7,439 nt of DNA from an uncultured Collinsella sp. (GTDB taxonomy: Bacteria; Actinomycetota; Coriobacteriia; Coriobacteriales; Coriobacteriaceae). The stretch lies in the NCBI GenBank assembly GCA_902494295.1, contig CABUSL010000106.1, positions 1 to 7,439 of the forward strand, given 5' to 3'. The notes below the pieces were generated by a model, which made no database searches, was not told the DNA's origin, and was given only the letters and a program-made list of their open reading frames with translations. Made by a program: the position numbers and the translations under genes. This document shows, one piece after another, positions 1 to 5,224 of this stretch (within the stretch, counting starts at the first letter, position 1; every line of letters starts with the position of its first letter).

Positions 1-29
1 CCCCCCCGCCGTTAAAAACCGTGCTAAAA

Positions 30-2678
30 CTAGCAGACGGCGTAATCCTGGGGCTCGCGGCCGTAGTAGGCGTCCAGGTAGAGCTCCTTGATCTCGCTCA
101 TGAGCGGGTAGCGCGGGTTAGCGCCGGTGCACTGGTCGTTGAATGCCTGCTCGGTCATCTCGTCGAGGGTGTCGAGGAAGTACTGCTCGTCAACACCGTA
201 GTCGGCGATGGTCTTCTTGACGCCGATGAAGTCCTTGAGCTCCTCGAGCTTCGTGATGAAGTTCTCGAAGACCTCCTTGTCGTCCTTGCCCTCGATGCCG
301 CAGTACTTGGCCATCTCGGCGTAGTTGTGCAGCGCGTTGGGGTAAGGATACTGGGAGAAGGTGCCCATCTTGACGGGAGCCTCGGCGGCGTTGTAGCGCA
401 TAACGCGGGTCAGGATGACGGCGTTTGCGAGGCCGTGGGGCAGGTGATGGAAGGCGCCGAGCTTGTGGGCCATGGAGTGGTTGAGGCCCAGGAAGGCGTT
501 GGCGAAGGCCATACCGGCCATGCAGGAGGCGTTGTGCATCTCCTCGCGGGCATGCGGGTCCTTGGCGCCGTTCGTGAAGCTGGAGGGCAGGTTCTCGAAG
601 ACGAGCTTGGCAGCGCGCTCGGAGAGACCCTTGGTGTAGTCGGAAGCCATGATGGAGACGTAGGACTCGATGGCGTGGGTCATGACGTCGATGCCGGAGG
701 CAGCGGTCAGGCCGCGCGGGGCGGTCATGCAGTTGTCGGCGTCGACGATAGCCATGTTGGGGAGCAGCGCGTAGTCGGCGAGCGGCCACTTGATGCCGGT
801 CTCCTTGTCGGTGATGATGGCGAACGGCGTGCACTCGGAGCCGGTACCCGAAGAAGTCGGGACGGCGACGAAGTAGGCCTTCTTGCCCATCTCAGGGAAG
901 GTGAAGATACGCTTGCGGATGTCCATGAAGTCCATGGCCATGTCCTCAAACTTGCACTCGGGGTGCTCGTACATCATCCACATGATCTTGCCGGCATCCA
1001 TAGCGGAGCCACCGCCGACGGCGATGATGACGTCCGGCTCAAAGAGAGCCATCTGCTTGGCGCCGCGACGCGCGCACTGCAGCGACGGATCGGGCTCGAC
1101 GTCGTAGAAGCAGTCGTGGGCGATGCCCATCTCGTCGAGCTTGGCCTCGATGGCGCGGGTGTTGCCATTCTTGAAGAGGAACTGGTCGGTGACGATGAAG
1201 GCGCGCTTCTTGCCCATGACGGTACCGAGCTCGTCGAGGGCGACGGGCGTGGAACCCTTCTTGAAGTAGACCTTCTCGGGAGCGCGGAACCACAGCATGT
1301 TCTCACGGCGCTCGGCCACAGTCTTAACGTTGATCAAGTGCTTCACCCCAACGTTCTCGGAGACGGAGTTGCCGCCCCAGGAGCCGCAGCCCAGGGTCAG
1401 AGACGGCTTCATGCCAAAGTTGTACAGGTCACCGATGCCGCCGTGCGAGGACGGGGTGTTGATGACGATGCGGCAGGCCTTCATGACGTGCTCGAACAGG
1501 CTGATCTTCTCGGCCTGGGCGGGGTGCACGTACAGAGAGGCGGTGTGGCCCGGGCCACCGGCGAGCACCAGGTGCTCGGCCTTGTCGACGGCCTCCTGGA
1601 AGTCCTTGGCGTGATACATGGCCAGGACCGGGGAGAGCTTCTCGTGGGAGAACTCCTCCTTGGCGGGGTCGGTGGAGTTGACCTCGGCGATCAGGATCTT
1701 GGTCTTGGCAGGAACCTCGATGCCGGCGAGCTCGGCGATCTTGGCGGCAGCCATGCCGGGGATGCGGTGATCGAGGGCACCGTTCTTGAACATGGCGGCA
1801 CGCAGGGCCTCCATCTCGGCACCCTGCTTGACGAAGTAGCAGCCGCGCTTCTGGAACTCGGCCTTAACCTGGTCATAGATGGTGTCGATGACGGTCACGG
1901 ACTGCTCGGAAGCGCAGATCATGCCGTTGTCGAAGGTCTTGGAGTGGATGATGGAGTTGACGGCGAGCAGCACGTCGGCGGTGTCGTCGATGACGACCGG
2001 GGTGTTACCGGCGCCAACGCCCAGGGCGGGCTTGCCCGAGGAGTAAGCGGCCTTGACCATGCCCGGGCCACCGGTGGCGAGGATGATGTCGACGTCGCGC
2101 ATGACCATGTTGGTCAGCTCGATGGAGGGGACATCGACCCAGCCGATGATGCCCTCGGGGGCGCCGGCCTTGACGGCGGCGTCAAGCACGAGCTTGGCGG
2201 CGGCGATGGTGCACTTGGCGGCTGCCGGGTGCGGGGAGATGATGATGGCGTTGCGGGTCTTCAGGCTGATCAGCGTCTTGAAGATCGCGGTGGAGGTGGG
2301 GTTGGTCGTCGGGATGACGGCGCCCACGATGCCGATGGGCTCGGCGATCTTGGTGATGCCGTAAGCCTCGTCGCGCTCCAGGACACCACAGGTCTTGGTG
2401 TTCTTGTAAGCGTTATAGATGTACTCTGCGGCGTAGTGGTTCTTGATGACCTTGTCCTCAAGAACGCCGCGGCCGGTCTCCTCGATGGCCATCTTCGCCA
2501 ACGGGATACGAGCCTTGTTGGCGGCCATGGCGGCCTCATAGAAGATCTTGTCGACCTGCTCCTGCGTGTACGTAGCAAAAAGCGCCTGGGCCTCTCGCAT
2601 CTGAGCGAGCTTAGCCTCAAGCGCCTCTACGTTGTCCACAATTGCGGGAGTAGTGTTTTCCGGTGACTTTTTCACCAT
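30..2678 (-). CDS. adhE: Bifunctional aldehyde-alcohol dehydrogenase AdhE
   Basis: Cytoplasmic fermentation enzyme that reduces acetyl-CoA to acetaldehyde and then to ethanol, using two NADH and so regenerating NAD+. The product is 882 aa, close to the 891 aa of the E. coli enzyme. The N-terminal aldehyde dehydrogenase half (about 1-440) has the catalytic cysteine C255 in FDNGMICASEQS and a GVGAGNTP motif near 220-227. The C-terminal iron-dependent alcohol dehydrogenase half (about 455-870) has GGGSAMD at 555-561, PTSSGTGSE at 607-615, and the expected iron ligands D664, H668, H734 and H748, spaced exactly as in E. coli AdhE. The ATG start is preceded by AAGGAG with a 6-nt gap. Codon use is very biased: the sense strand has no TTA, CTA or TCA codon after Ser5, consistent with high expression. 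It stands alone, divergent from the transposase gene. Its terminator lies outside the window; a run of seven C at the window edge could be part of it. Confidence 0.98.
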   Translation of the reverse strand: MVKKSPENTTPAIVDNVEALEAKLAQMREAQALFATYTQEQVDKIFYEAAMAANKARIPLAKMAIEETGRGVLEDKVIKNHYAAEYIYNAYKNTKTCGVLERDEAYGITKIAEPIGIVGAVIPTTNPTSTAIFKTLISLKTRNAIIISPHPAAAKCTIAAAKLVLDAAVKAGAPEGIIGWVDVPSIELTNMVMRDVDIILATGGPGMVKAAYSSGKPALGVGAGNTPVVIDDTADVLLAVNSIIHSKTFDNGMICASEQSVTVIDTIYDQVKAEFQKRGCYFVKQGAEMEALRAAMFKNGALDHRIPGMAAAKIAELAGIEVPAKTKILIAEVNSTDPAKEEFSHEKLSPVLAMYHAKDFQEAVDKAEHLVLAGGPGHTASLYVHPAQAEKISLFEHVMKACRIVINTPSSHGGIGDLYNFGMKPSLTLGCGSWGGNSVSENVGVKHLINVKTVAERRENMLWFRAPEKVYFKKGSTPVALDELGTVMGKKRAFIVTDQFLFKNGNTRAIEAKLDEMGIAHDCFYDVEPDPSLQCARRGAKQMALFEPDVIIAVGGGSAMDAGKIMWMMYEHPECKFEDMAMDFMDIRKRIFTFPEMGKKAYFVAVPTSSGTGSECTPFAIITDKETGIKWPLADYALLPNMAIVDADNCMTAPRGLTAASGIDVMTHAIESYVSIMASDYTKGLSERAAKLVFENLPSSFTNGAKDPHAREEMHNASCMAGMAFANAFLGLNHSMAHKLGAFHHLPHGLANAVILTRVMRYNAAEAPVKMGTFSQYPYPNALHNYAEMAKYCGIEGKDDKEVFENFITKLEELKDFIGVKKTIADYGVDEQYFLDTLDEMTEQAFNDQCTGANPRYPLMSEIKELYLDAYYGREPQDYAVC

Positions 2679-2718
2679 TTGTGTCTCCTTGCGATCGGAG
2701 ATTTACCCTACGCCTTGC

Positions 2719-2750
2719 ATGATAGCAAGAAATTATTCGGCGAACGGCAA
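2719..2750 (-). promoter_or_regulatory. Candidate adhE promoter
   Basis: Reading the minus strand, an extended -10 box TGCTATCAT occupies 2719-2727. A TTGCCG at 2745-2750 lies 20 nt upstream of the hexamer, a longer spacer than optimal, so the extended -10 would have to do most of the work. Transcription would start near 2712, giving a 5' untranslated region of about 33 nt. The prediction comes from sequence matches only. Confidence 0.35.
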
Positions 2751-2770
2751 GATTCCTGTAAAAGGCACAC

Positions 2771-2800
2771 TAAAACGCTTCAATAACCTGAAGCGTTTTA
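2771..2800. promoter_or_regulatory. Perfect 12-bp inverted repeat upstream of adhE
   Basis: TAAAACGCTTCA at 2771-2782 and its exact complement TGAAGCGTTTTA at 2789-2800 are separated by ATAACC. The centre lies about 70 bases upstream of the proposed adhE transcription start, a plausible place for a regulator binding site. It does not match the Rex redox-repressor operator (TTGTGA...TCACAA type) often found at adhE. The alternative is a weak bidirectional terminator, since each arm ends in a short A/T run, but the T run is only four long and the stem is AT-rich at its base. Confidence 0.4.
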
Positions 2801-2830
2801 ACTAAAATTATCAGCCTGCTGCATCGCCCC

Positions 2831-2882
2831 GCTCATTGGGGACAGACTTACATGAGTGCTTTCACTCATTTGGGACAGACAT
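2831..2882 (+). repeat. Left REP-like repeat of the transposase element
   Basis: The 52-bp unit contains two direct copies of CTCATT(G/T)GGGACAGAC, at 2832-2847 and 2865-2880, that differ at one base. Between and partly overlapping them is a perfect hairpin, ATGAGTG at 2852-2858 with CACTCAT at 2863-2869 around a CTTT loop. A short hairpin next to a conserved tag is the general plan of REP sequences acted on by RAYT transposases. The inverted partner is at 3829-3880; the two differ at three positions (repeat positions 21, 36 and 41). Confidence 0.85.
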
Positions 2883-2965
2883 CGTTTTGCCATTTTGCCG
2901 TTCTGAACCAGTTTTTGCCGCTCATTGGATATAAATAGGTCACAGGCTCAGCATTTCGCGTTCCT

Positions 2966-3008
2966 TCTCTCCTTTTAGGTGTTGCCTGTTCAGTTTTGAA
3001 AGGAGAGA
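2966..3008 (+). promoter_or_regulatory. Hairpin sequestering the transposase ribosome binding site
   Basis: TCTCTCCTTT at 2966-2975 is the exact complement of AAAGGAGAGA at 2999-3008, which contains the whole Shine-Dalgarno sequence of the transposase gene. The helix can extend inward by four more pairs (U-G, A-U, G-U, G-U), giving 14 contiguous pairs around a 15-nt loop (2980-2994). If it folds, translation of the transposase should be strongly limited. IS200 tnpA is known to be held down by an analogous ribosome-binding-site hairpin. The pairing is visible in the sequence; the function is inferred. Confidence 0.6.
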
Positions 3009-3010
3009 TT

Positions 3011-3787
3011 ATGCCTCGATGCGCCCGCGCCGTTTCGCTCACCGGCTATTATCACGTCTTTGACCGTGGCAACTCCAAACAGATTATTTTTGAAGATGAT
3101 TCTGACCGATATCGTTTCTTATCGGACATCTCGGACAGGTTTGCACGCCATAAAGTGGCGGTGTTGGCTTGGTGCCTTATGGACAATCACTTCCATTTGA
3201 TGATTGATGATCCATTTGACAATCTTTCAAAGGCAATGCAGTGCGCGTTGACAGCATATGTTAAGTATTTCAATGGGAAAACGGGGAGAACGGGCCATCT
3301 GTTTGATAATCGCTATTCGCGGGTCGCGGTTGAGTCGGACGTGCAGGCGGTGCAGCTGCTCGACTATATTCATCTCAATCCCGTGAAAGGTGCGCTCGAC
3401 TCACTCGAGACGTACCGCTGGTCAAGCTACAAGGCATATCAGCTGGGCTATGATCCCTTTGACATCTGTGATGCGGCCCCTATGCTCGATATTGTCGGAG
3501 GCTCCCGTTGCTATTGCGAGCATCTCGAGGAAGTTGCTGGGCGCATCTGGGCAATGGAGGTTCTTCCACGCCGGCGGATCTCCGATGAGGAGGCCCTTTC
3601 CGTTGCGCGCGAAGTTCTGCCGAGCATAGAACCTGCGCTGCTCAAGGCCCTGCCACGCCCCGAACGCGATGCCTGCCTGCTGAGGCTCAGGCGGGCACAT
3701 CTCACGGTTAAGCAAATTGCTCGTATCACCGGTATCGGCGCCACGAGCGTGACCAAGGCAACTGCAGGCTGGAAGGATGCAGCGTGA
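3011..3787 (+). CDS. REP-associated (RAYT-type) Y1 HUH transposase
   Basis: The 258-aa protein is a single-tyrosine HUH endonuclease of the IS200-like/RAYT superfamily, which nicks and rejoins single-stranded DNA at hairpin-containing sites. Family marks in order: an N-terminal strand YYHVFDRGNSKQIIF at about 13-27; the metal-binding HUH motif DNHFHLM with H60 and H62; the GRTGHLFDNRY segment at 92-102; and YIHLNPVKG at 119-127, in which Y119 is the likely catalytic tyrosine, 57 residues after the HUH pair. The C-terminal part (about 190-258) ends in a helix-turn-helix-like LTVKQIARITGIGATSV at 231-247, probably a DNA-binding tail. All catalytic residues are present and the frame is open, so it may be active. 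The start is the ATG at 3011, which has AAAGGAG 5 nt upstream; the in-frame TTG at 2996 overlaps that site and is unlikely. Which DNA the enzyme acts on is inferred from the flanking repeats. Confidence 0.9.
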   Translation: MPRCARAVSLTGYYHVFDRGNSKQIIFEDDSDRYRFLSDISDRFARHKVAVLAWCLMDNHFHLMIDDPFDNLSKAMQCALTAYVKYFNGKTGRTGHLFDNRYSRVAVESDVQAVQLLDYIHLNPVKGALDSLETYRWSSYKAYQLGYDPFDICDAAPMLDIVGGSRCYCEHLEEVAGRIWAMEVLPRRRISDEEALSVAREVLPSIEPALLKALPRPERDACLLRLRRAHLTVKQIARITGIGATSVTKATAGWKDAA

Positions 3788-3828
3788 GGCAGGGGCCGGA
3801 GCCAGTCGGTGTGTCGCTTGCGTGCGTC

Positions 3829-3880
3829 ATGTCTGTCCCCAATGCGTGAAAGCACTCATCTAAGTCTGTCCCCAATGAGC
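3829..3880 (-). repeat. Right REP-like repeat, inverted copy
   Basis: Read on the minus strand, this is a 49/52 match to the left repeat. It has two copies of the GGGGACAGAC tag and the ATGAGTG...CACGCAT hairpin, which carries one mismatch that the left copy lacks. Just outside it, CCCAATGAGC (3871-3880) is repeated at 3882-3891, an 11-base tandem step of the repeat edge that the left side does not have. It starts 41 bp after the transposase stop codon, and its outer edge abuts the T run of the rpmB terminator. Confidence 0.85.
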
Positions 3881-3893
3881 GCCCAATGAGCAC

Positions 3894-3922
3894 AAAAAAG
3901 CGCCCTCCGTAGGGGAGGACGC
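3894..3922 (-). terminator. Rho-independent terminator of rpmB
   Basis: On the minus strand the stem is GCGTCCTCC (3914-3922) paired with GGAGGGCGC (3900-3908), nine pairs with one G-U, around a 5-nt loop and followed directly by six T (3894-3899). It lies about 70 bases past the rpmB stop codon and serves that transcript. On the plus strand only three T follow, so it would be a poor stop for transcripts leaving the transposase gene. Confidence 0.85.
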
Positions 3923-3994
3923 CTTTGGTAAGTTCTATATGAACGCGAGGTCTTTGACCCGGAGAGTCCGAGGTACTTGTTGGTAAGACCTTAT

Positions 3995-4183
3995 TTAGGA
4001 GCGCGCAACCTTGCCGGACTTGAGGCAGGTGGAGCAAACGTTCATCTTGCGACGGTGACCATCGACGACGACGTAAACGCGCTGGATGTTGGGGCGGAAC
4101 TTACGGTTGGTGACGCGGTGAGAGTGGCTGATGGAGCGACCGGCAACGGGGTGCTTACCGCAAACTTCGCAAACTTTGGACAT
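3995..4183 (-). CDS. rpmB: 50S ribosomal protein L28, zinc-ribbon form
   Basis: A 62-aa basic ribosomal protein of the large subunit. It opens with MSKVCEVCGKHPVAG and carries the L28 signature SHSHRVTNRKFRPNIQRV at about 19-36. Two CXXC pairs (C5/C8 and C50/C53) mark the zinc-binding version of the family; many bacteria have a cysteine-free version instead. The start is the ATG at 4183, preceded by AAGGAGG (4191-4197) with a 7-nt gap. An in-frame upstream start would add 16 residues unlike L28 and place the ribosome binding site inside the gene, so it is rejected. The gene is monocistronic here, convergent with the transposase gene and divergent from pyrR. Confidence 0.97.
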   Translation of the reverse strand: MSKVCEVCGKHPVAGRSISHSHRVTNRKFRPNIQRVYVVVDGHRRKMNVCSTCLKSGKVARS

Positions 4184-4237
4184 AACTGACCCTCCTTGGG
4201 CGACAAACGAACATGTCGCGTTAACAAACAAGCCTGA

Positions 4238-4269
4238 ACTATAGCACAGAAGTCGCTCCCTGTGCGCAA
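4238..4269 (-). promoter_or_regulatory. Candidate rpmB promoter
   Basis: On the minus strand an extended -10 box TGCTATAGT occupies 4238-4246, with TTGCGC at 4264-4269 lying 20 nt upstream of the hexamer. Transcription would start near 4231, about 48 nt before the ATG. The arrangement (TTGC, a 20-nt spacer, TGCTAT) is the same as in front of adhE. Confidence 0.4.
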
Positions 4270-4474
4270 TCTACACAGAGATATTCCTCTTTTGGCGATA
4301 GTGCCCACGCCACGGCCCTGGACGTAGATCCGATTTGCGTGCAGCAGAGGGGATTATGCCAGCTCGTGCGTGCGTTTTCAAGCTCGTCCCACAAATATAT
4401 ATAGGTTTATGGAGCATTGGGCTCCGTTTACGGATTGCTCTGTATTTATGCTCGCAATTAAGCTCGAGGTTGGC

Positions 4475-4480
4475 TACACT
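4475..4480 (+). promoter_or_regulatory. Candidate pyr operon -10 box
   Basis: TACACT, followed by AT, is the best -10 match ahead of the leader. It would start transcription near 4487, just before the first leader hairpin. No convincing -35 hexamer stands 16-18 nt upstream, so this is tentative. It rests mainly on the need for a start ahead of the attenuator. Confidence 0.3.
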
Positions 4481-4489
4481 ATCCCTTGA

Positions 4490-4596
4490 CCATTAAAGGG
4501 GTACGAGATACCCACATGGAATTACATAGCTGCCATGCGAGCAGCCTTTCCTGTGGGTGTCTGGTCCGCTTTAAGCGGTCGGGCATCTATTTTTTT
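4490..4596 (+). promoter_or_regulatory. PyrR-type attenuator leader of the pyr operon
   Basis: Three competing RNA structures can be drawn. (a) Anti-antiterminator and candidate PyrR-binding hairpin: CCAT (4490-4493) with ATGG (4516-4519), a purine-rich bulge TAAAG, then GGGTA (4499-4503) with TACCC (4509-4513) closing the loop CGAGA. This resembles the PyrR-binding loop CNGNGA, one base shorter. (b) Antiterminator: 4506-4516 with 4552-4562, 11 pairs including one G-U, enclosing a small GCTGC/GCAGC hairpin (4529-4545). (c) Terminator 4556-4596. Helix (b) uses the 3' arm of (a) and the 5' arm of (c), so only (a)+(c) or (b) can form. That is the logic known for PyrR: UMP-bound PyrR stabilises (a), permitting termination. 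The next gene being pyrR supports the reading. Confidence 0.75.
4556..4596 (+). terminator. Attenuator terminator ahead of pyrR
   Basis: GGTGTCTGG (4556-4564) pairs with TCGGGCATC (4579-4587), using several G-U pairs. After one bulged T, CCGC (4566-4569) pairs with GCGG (4575-4578) around the loop TTTAA. TA and seven T follow (4590-4596). The many G-U pairs suggest moderate strength, which suits a conditional terminator. Confidence 0.75.
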
Positions 4597-4635
4597 GACT
4601 GTGTCAGCAGTCAAGACATGTGAGGAAGGAGATCG

Positions 4636-5220
4636 ATGGGCACGACTTCCCCCAAGGTGGTCATCATGGACGAGACCGCCGTCAATCGAGCGATGACCCG
4701 CATCGCGCACGAGATTCTCGAGCGCAACGAGGGCTGTGAAGACCTCGCTCTGGTCGGCATCGTCACGCGCGGCGACCTTCTGGCAAAGAAGCTCGCCGAG
4801 GAGATCAAGGAGATCGAGGGCGTCGAAGTTCCGCTCGGCAGCCTGGACATCAGCTTCTACCGCGATGACTATGCGACCAATTTCGCTCCCGCGATCCACG
4901 CCACCAACATTCCCTTTAGCGTCGACGGCAAGCGCGTCGTGCTGGTGGACGACATCCTGTACACGGGTCGTACCATCCGCGCTGCTCTGGACGCCGTCAT
5001 GGACCTGGGCCGTCCGAGCCGTATTGAGCTGGCAGTTCTCGTTGACCGCGGTCACCGCGAGCTCCCCATCTCGCCGGACTTTGTCGGCAAGAACGTTCCC
5101 TCGTCGCATGAGGAGAACGTGCACCTATATATGAAGGAAGTCGACGGCCACACCGCCGTCGAGATTAACGACGTCGCGCCGGGTTCCCACGTGGGCTCCG
5201 CGCCGCTGGGAGGTGAGTAG
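4636..5220 (+). CDS. pyrR: PyrR, pyrimidine operon attenuation regulator
   Basis: The 194-aa protein is built on the phosphoribosyltransferase fold. PyrR binds pyr leader mRNA when UMP or UTP is present and promotes termination; many members also have uracil phosphoribosyltransferase activity. The N-terminus KVVIMDETAVNRAMTRIAHEILERN (from residue 7) aligns with B. subtilis PyrR. The PRPP-binding loop VVLVDDILYTGRTI is at 101-114, and the family motif VDRGHRELPISPDFVGKN at about 136-153. The C-terminus runs some 15-20 residues past the usual end, in a Gly/Ser/Pro-containing tail of unknown role. The ATG start has GAGGAAGGAG upstream with a short gap of about 4 nt. It is the first gene of the operon, follows the attenuator, and ends 4 nt before pyrB. 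It probably controls its own transcription. Confidence 0.97.
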   Translation: MGTTSPKVVIMDETAVNRAMTRIAHEILERNEGCEDLALVGIVTRGDLLAKKLAEEIKEIEGVEVPLGSLDISFYRDDYATNFAPAIHATNIPFSVDGKRVVLVDDILYTGRTIRAALDAVMDLGRPSRIELAVLVDRGHRELPISPDFVGKNVPSSHEENVHLYMKEVDGHTAVEINDVAPGSHVGSAPLGGE

Positions 5221-5224
5221 TACC

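Larger units (their letters stand above)
2679..3010. other. Intergenic region between adhE and the transposase gene
   Basis: About 330 bases with no credible gene. It holds the adhE ribosome binding site and candidate promoter, a 12-bp inverted repeat, the left repeat of the transposase element, a partial third copy of the repeat edge (CCGCTCATTGG at 2918-2928, also at 2829-2839), a TATAAA at 2930-2935 that could be the -10 box of the transposase gene (no good -35), and the hairpin covering that gene's ribosome binding site. Confidence 0.75.
2831..3880 (+). mobile_element. RAYT/IS200-like element bounded by inverted 52-bp repeats
   Basis: The unit of about 1,050 bp consists of a 52-bp repeat, a 128-bp leader, a 258-codon Y1 transposase gene, a 41-bp gap and an inverted copy of the repeat. 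The two repeats match at 49 of 52 positions. No target duplication is visible outside the repeats, as expected for Y1 (HUH single-tyrosine) enzymes, which do not make one. The gene is less GC-rich than adhE and the pyr genes, especially in its first half, and uses TTA and TCA codons (for example in FLSD and LSKA) that adhE almost entirely avoids, suggesting a foreign origin. Two readings remain open: an insertion sequence with terminal inverted repeats, or a resident RAYT gene flanked by a REP pair of the kind it mobilises. The repeat and hairpin architecture favours the second. Confidence 0.7.
4184..4635. other. Divergent intergenic region rpmB / pyrR
   Basis: About 450 bases without a gene. 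The left third holds the rpmB ribosome binding site and candidate promoter. The middle (about 4270-4470) has no open frame or RNA gene that I can support; it has an AT-rich patch (4391-4410) and a small perfect hairpin GGAGC/GCTCC at 4411-4425 with no T run. The right part is the pyr promoter and leader RNA. A further 5-bp hairpin, GACTG/CAGTC (4597-4612), directly follows the attenuator T run. Confidence 0.7.

Noticed and set aside
21..2666. 881-codon open frame on the plus strand opposite adhE
   Set aside because: It is in exact codon register with adhE and has the Leu/Val/Gly/Asp-rich, repetitive composition expected from reading biased codons backwards. It shows no domain and no ribosome binding site, and adhE is certain.
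2831..2882. CRISPR array or phage attachment site
   Set aside because: There are only two large repeat copies, in inverted orientation, with no regular spacers, cas genes or integrase. The transposase between them explains the pattern.
2996..3010. TTG start giving five extra residues on the transposase
   Set aside because: The extra codons are the ribosome binding site itself (AAAGGAG), which serves the ATG at 3011.
4184..4231. 16-residue N-terminal extension of L28
   Set aside because: It contains the AAGGAGG ribosome binding site and does not resemble L28, which begins at the M of MSKVCEVCGK.
4320..4440. Possible tRNA or small RNA gene in the rpmB-pyrR gap
   Set aside because: No cloverleaf, no TTC-loop signature and no terminator. 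The GGAGC/GCTCC hairpin is short and lacks a T run.
4511..4557. GCTGC/GCAGC hairpin (4529-4545) as the PyrR-binding loop
   Set aside because: Its loop CATGCGA is only a loose match, and it sits inside the antiterminator instead of competing with it. The 4490-4519 hairpin fits the switching logic better.
5213..5224. GTG start for pyrB overlapping the end of pyrR
   Set aside because: The GGAGG runs into this codon, leaving no spacing. GTG 5225 is correctly spaced and its N-terminus fits the family.
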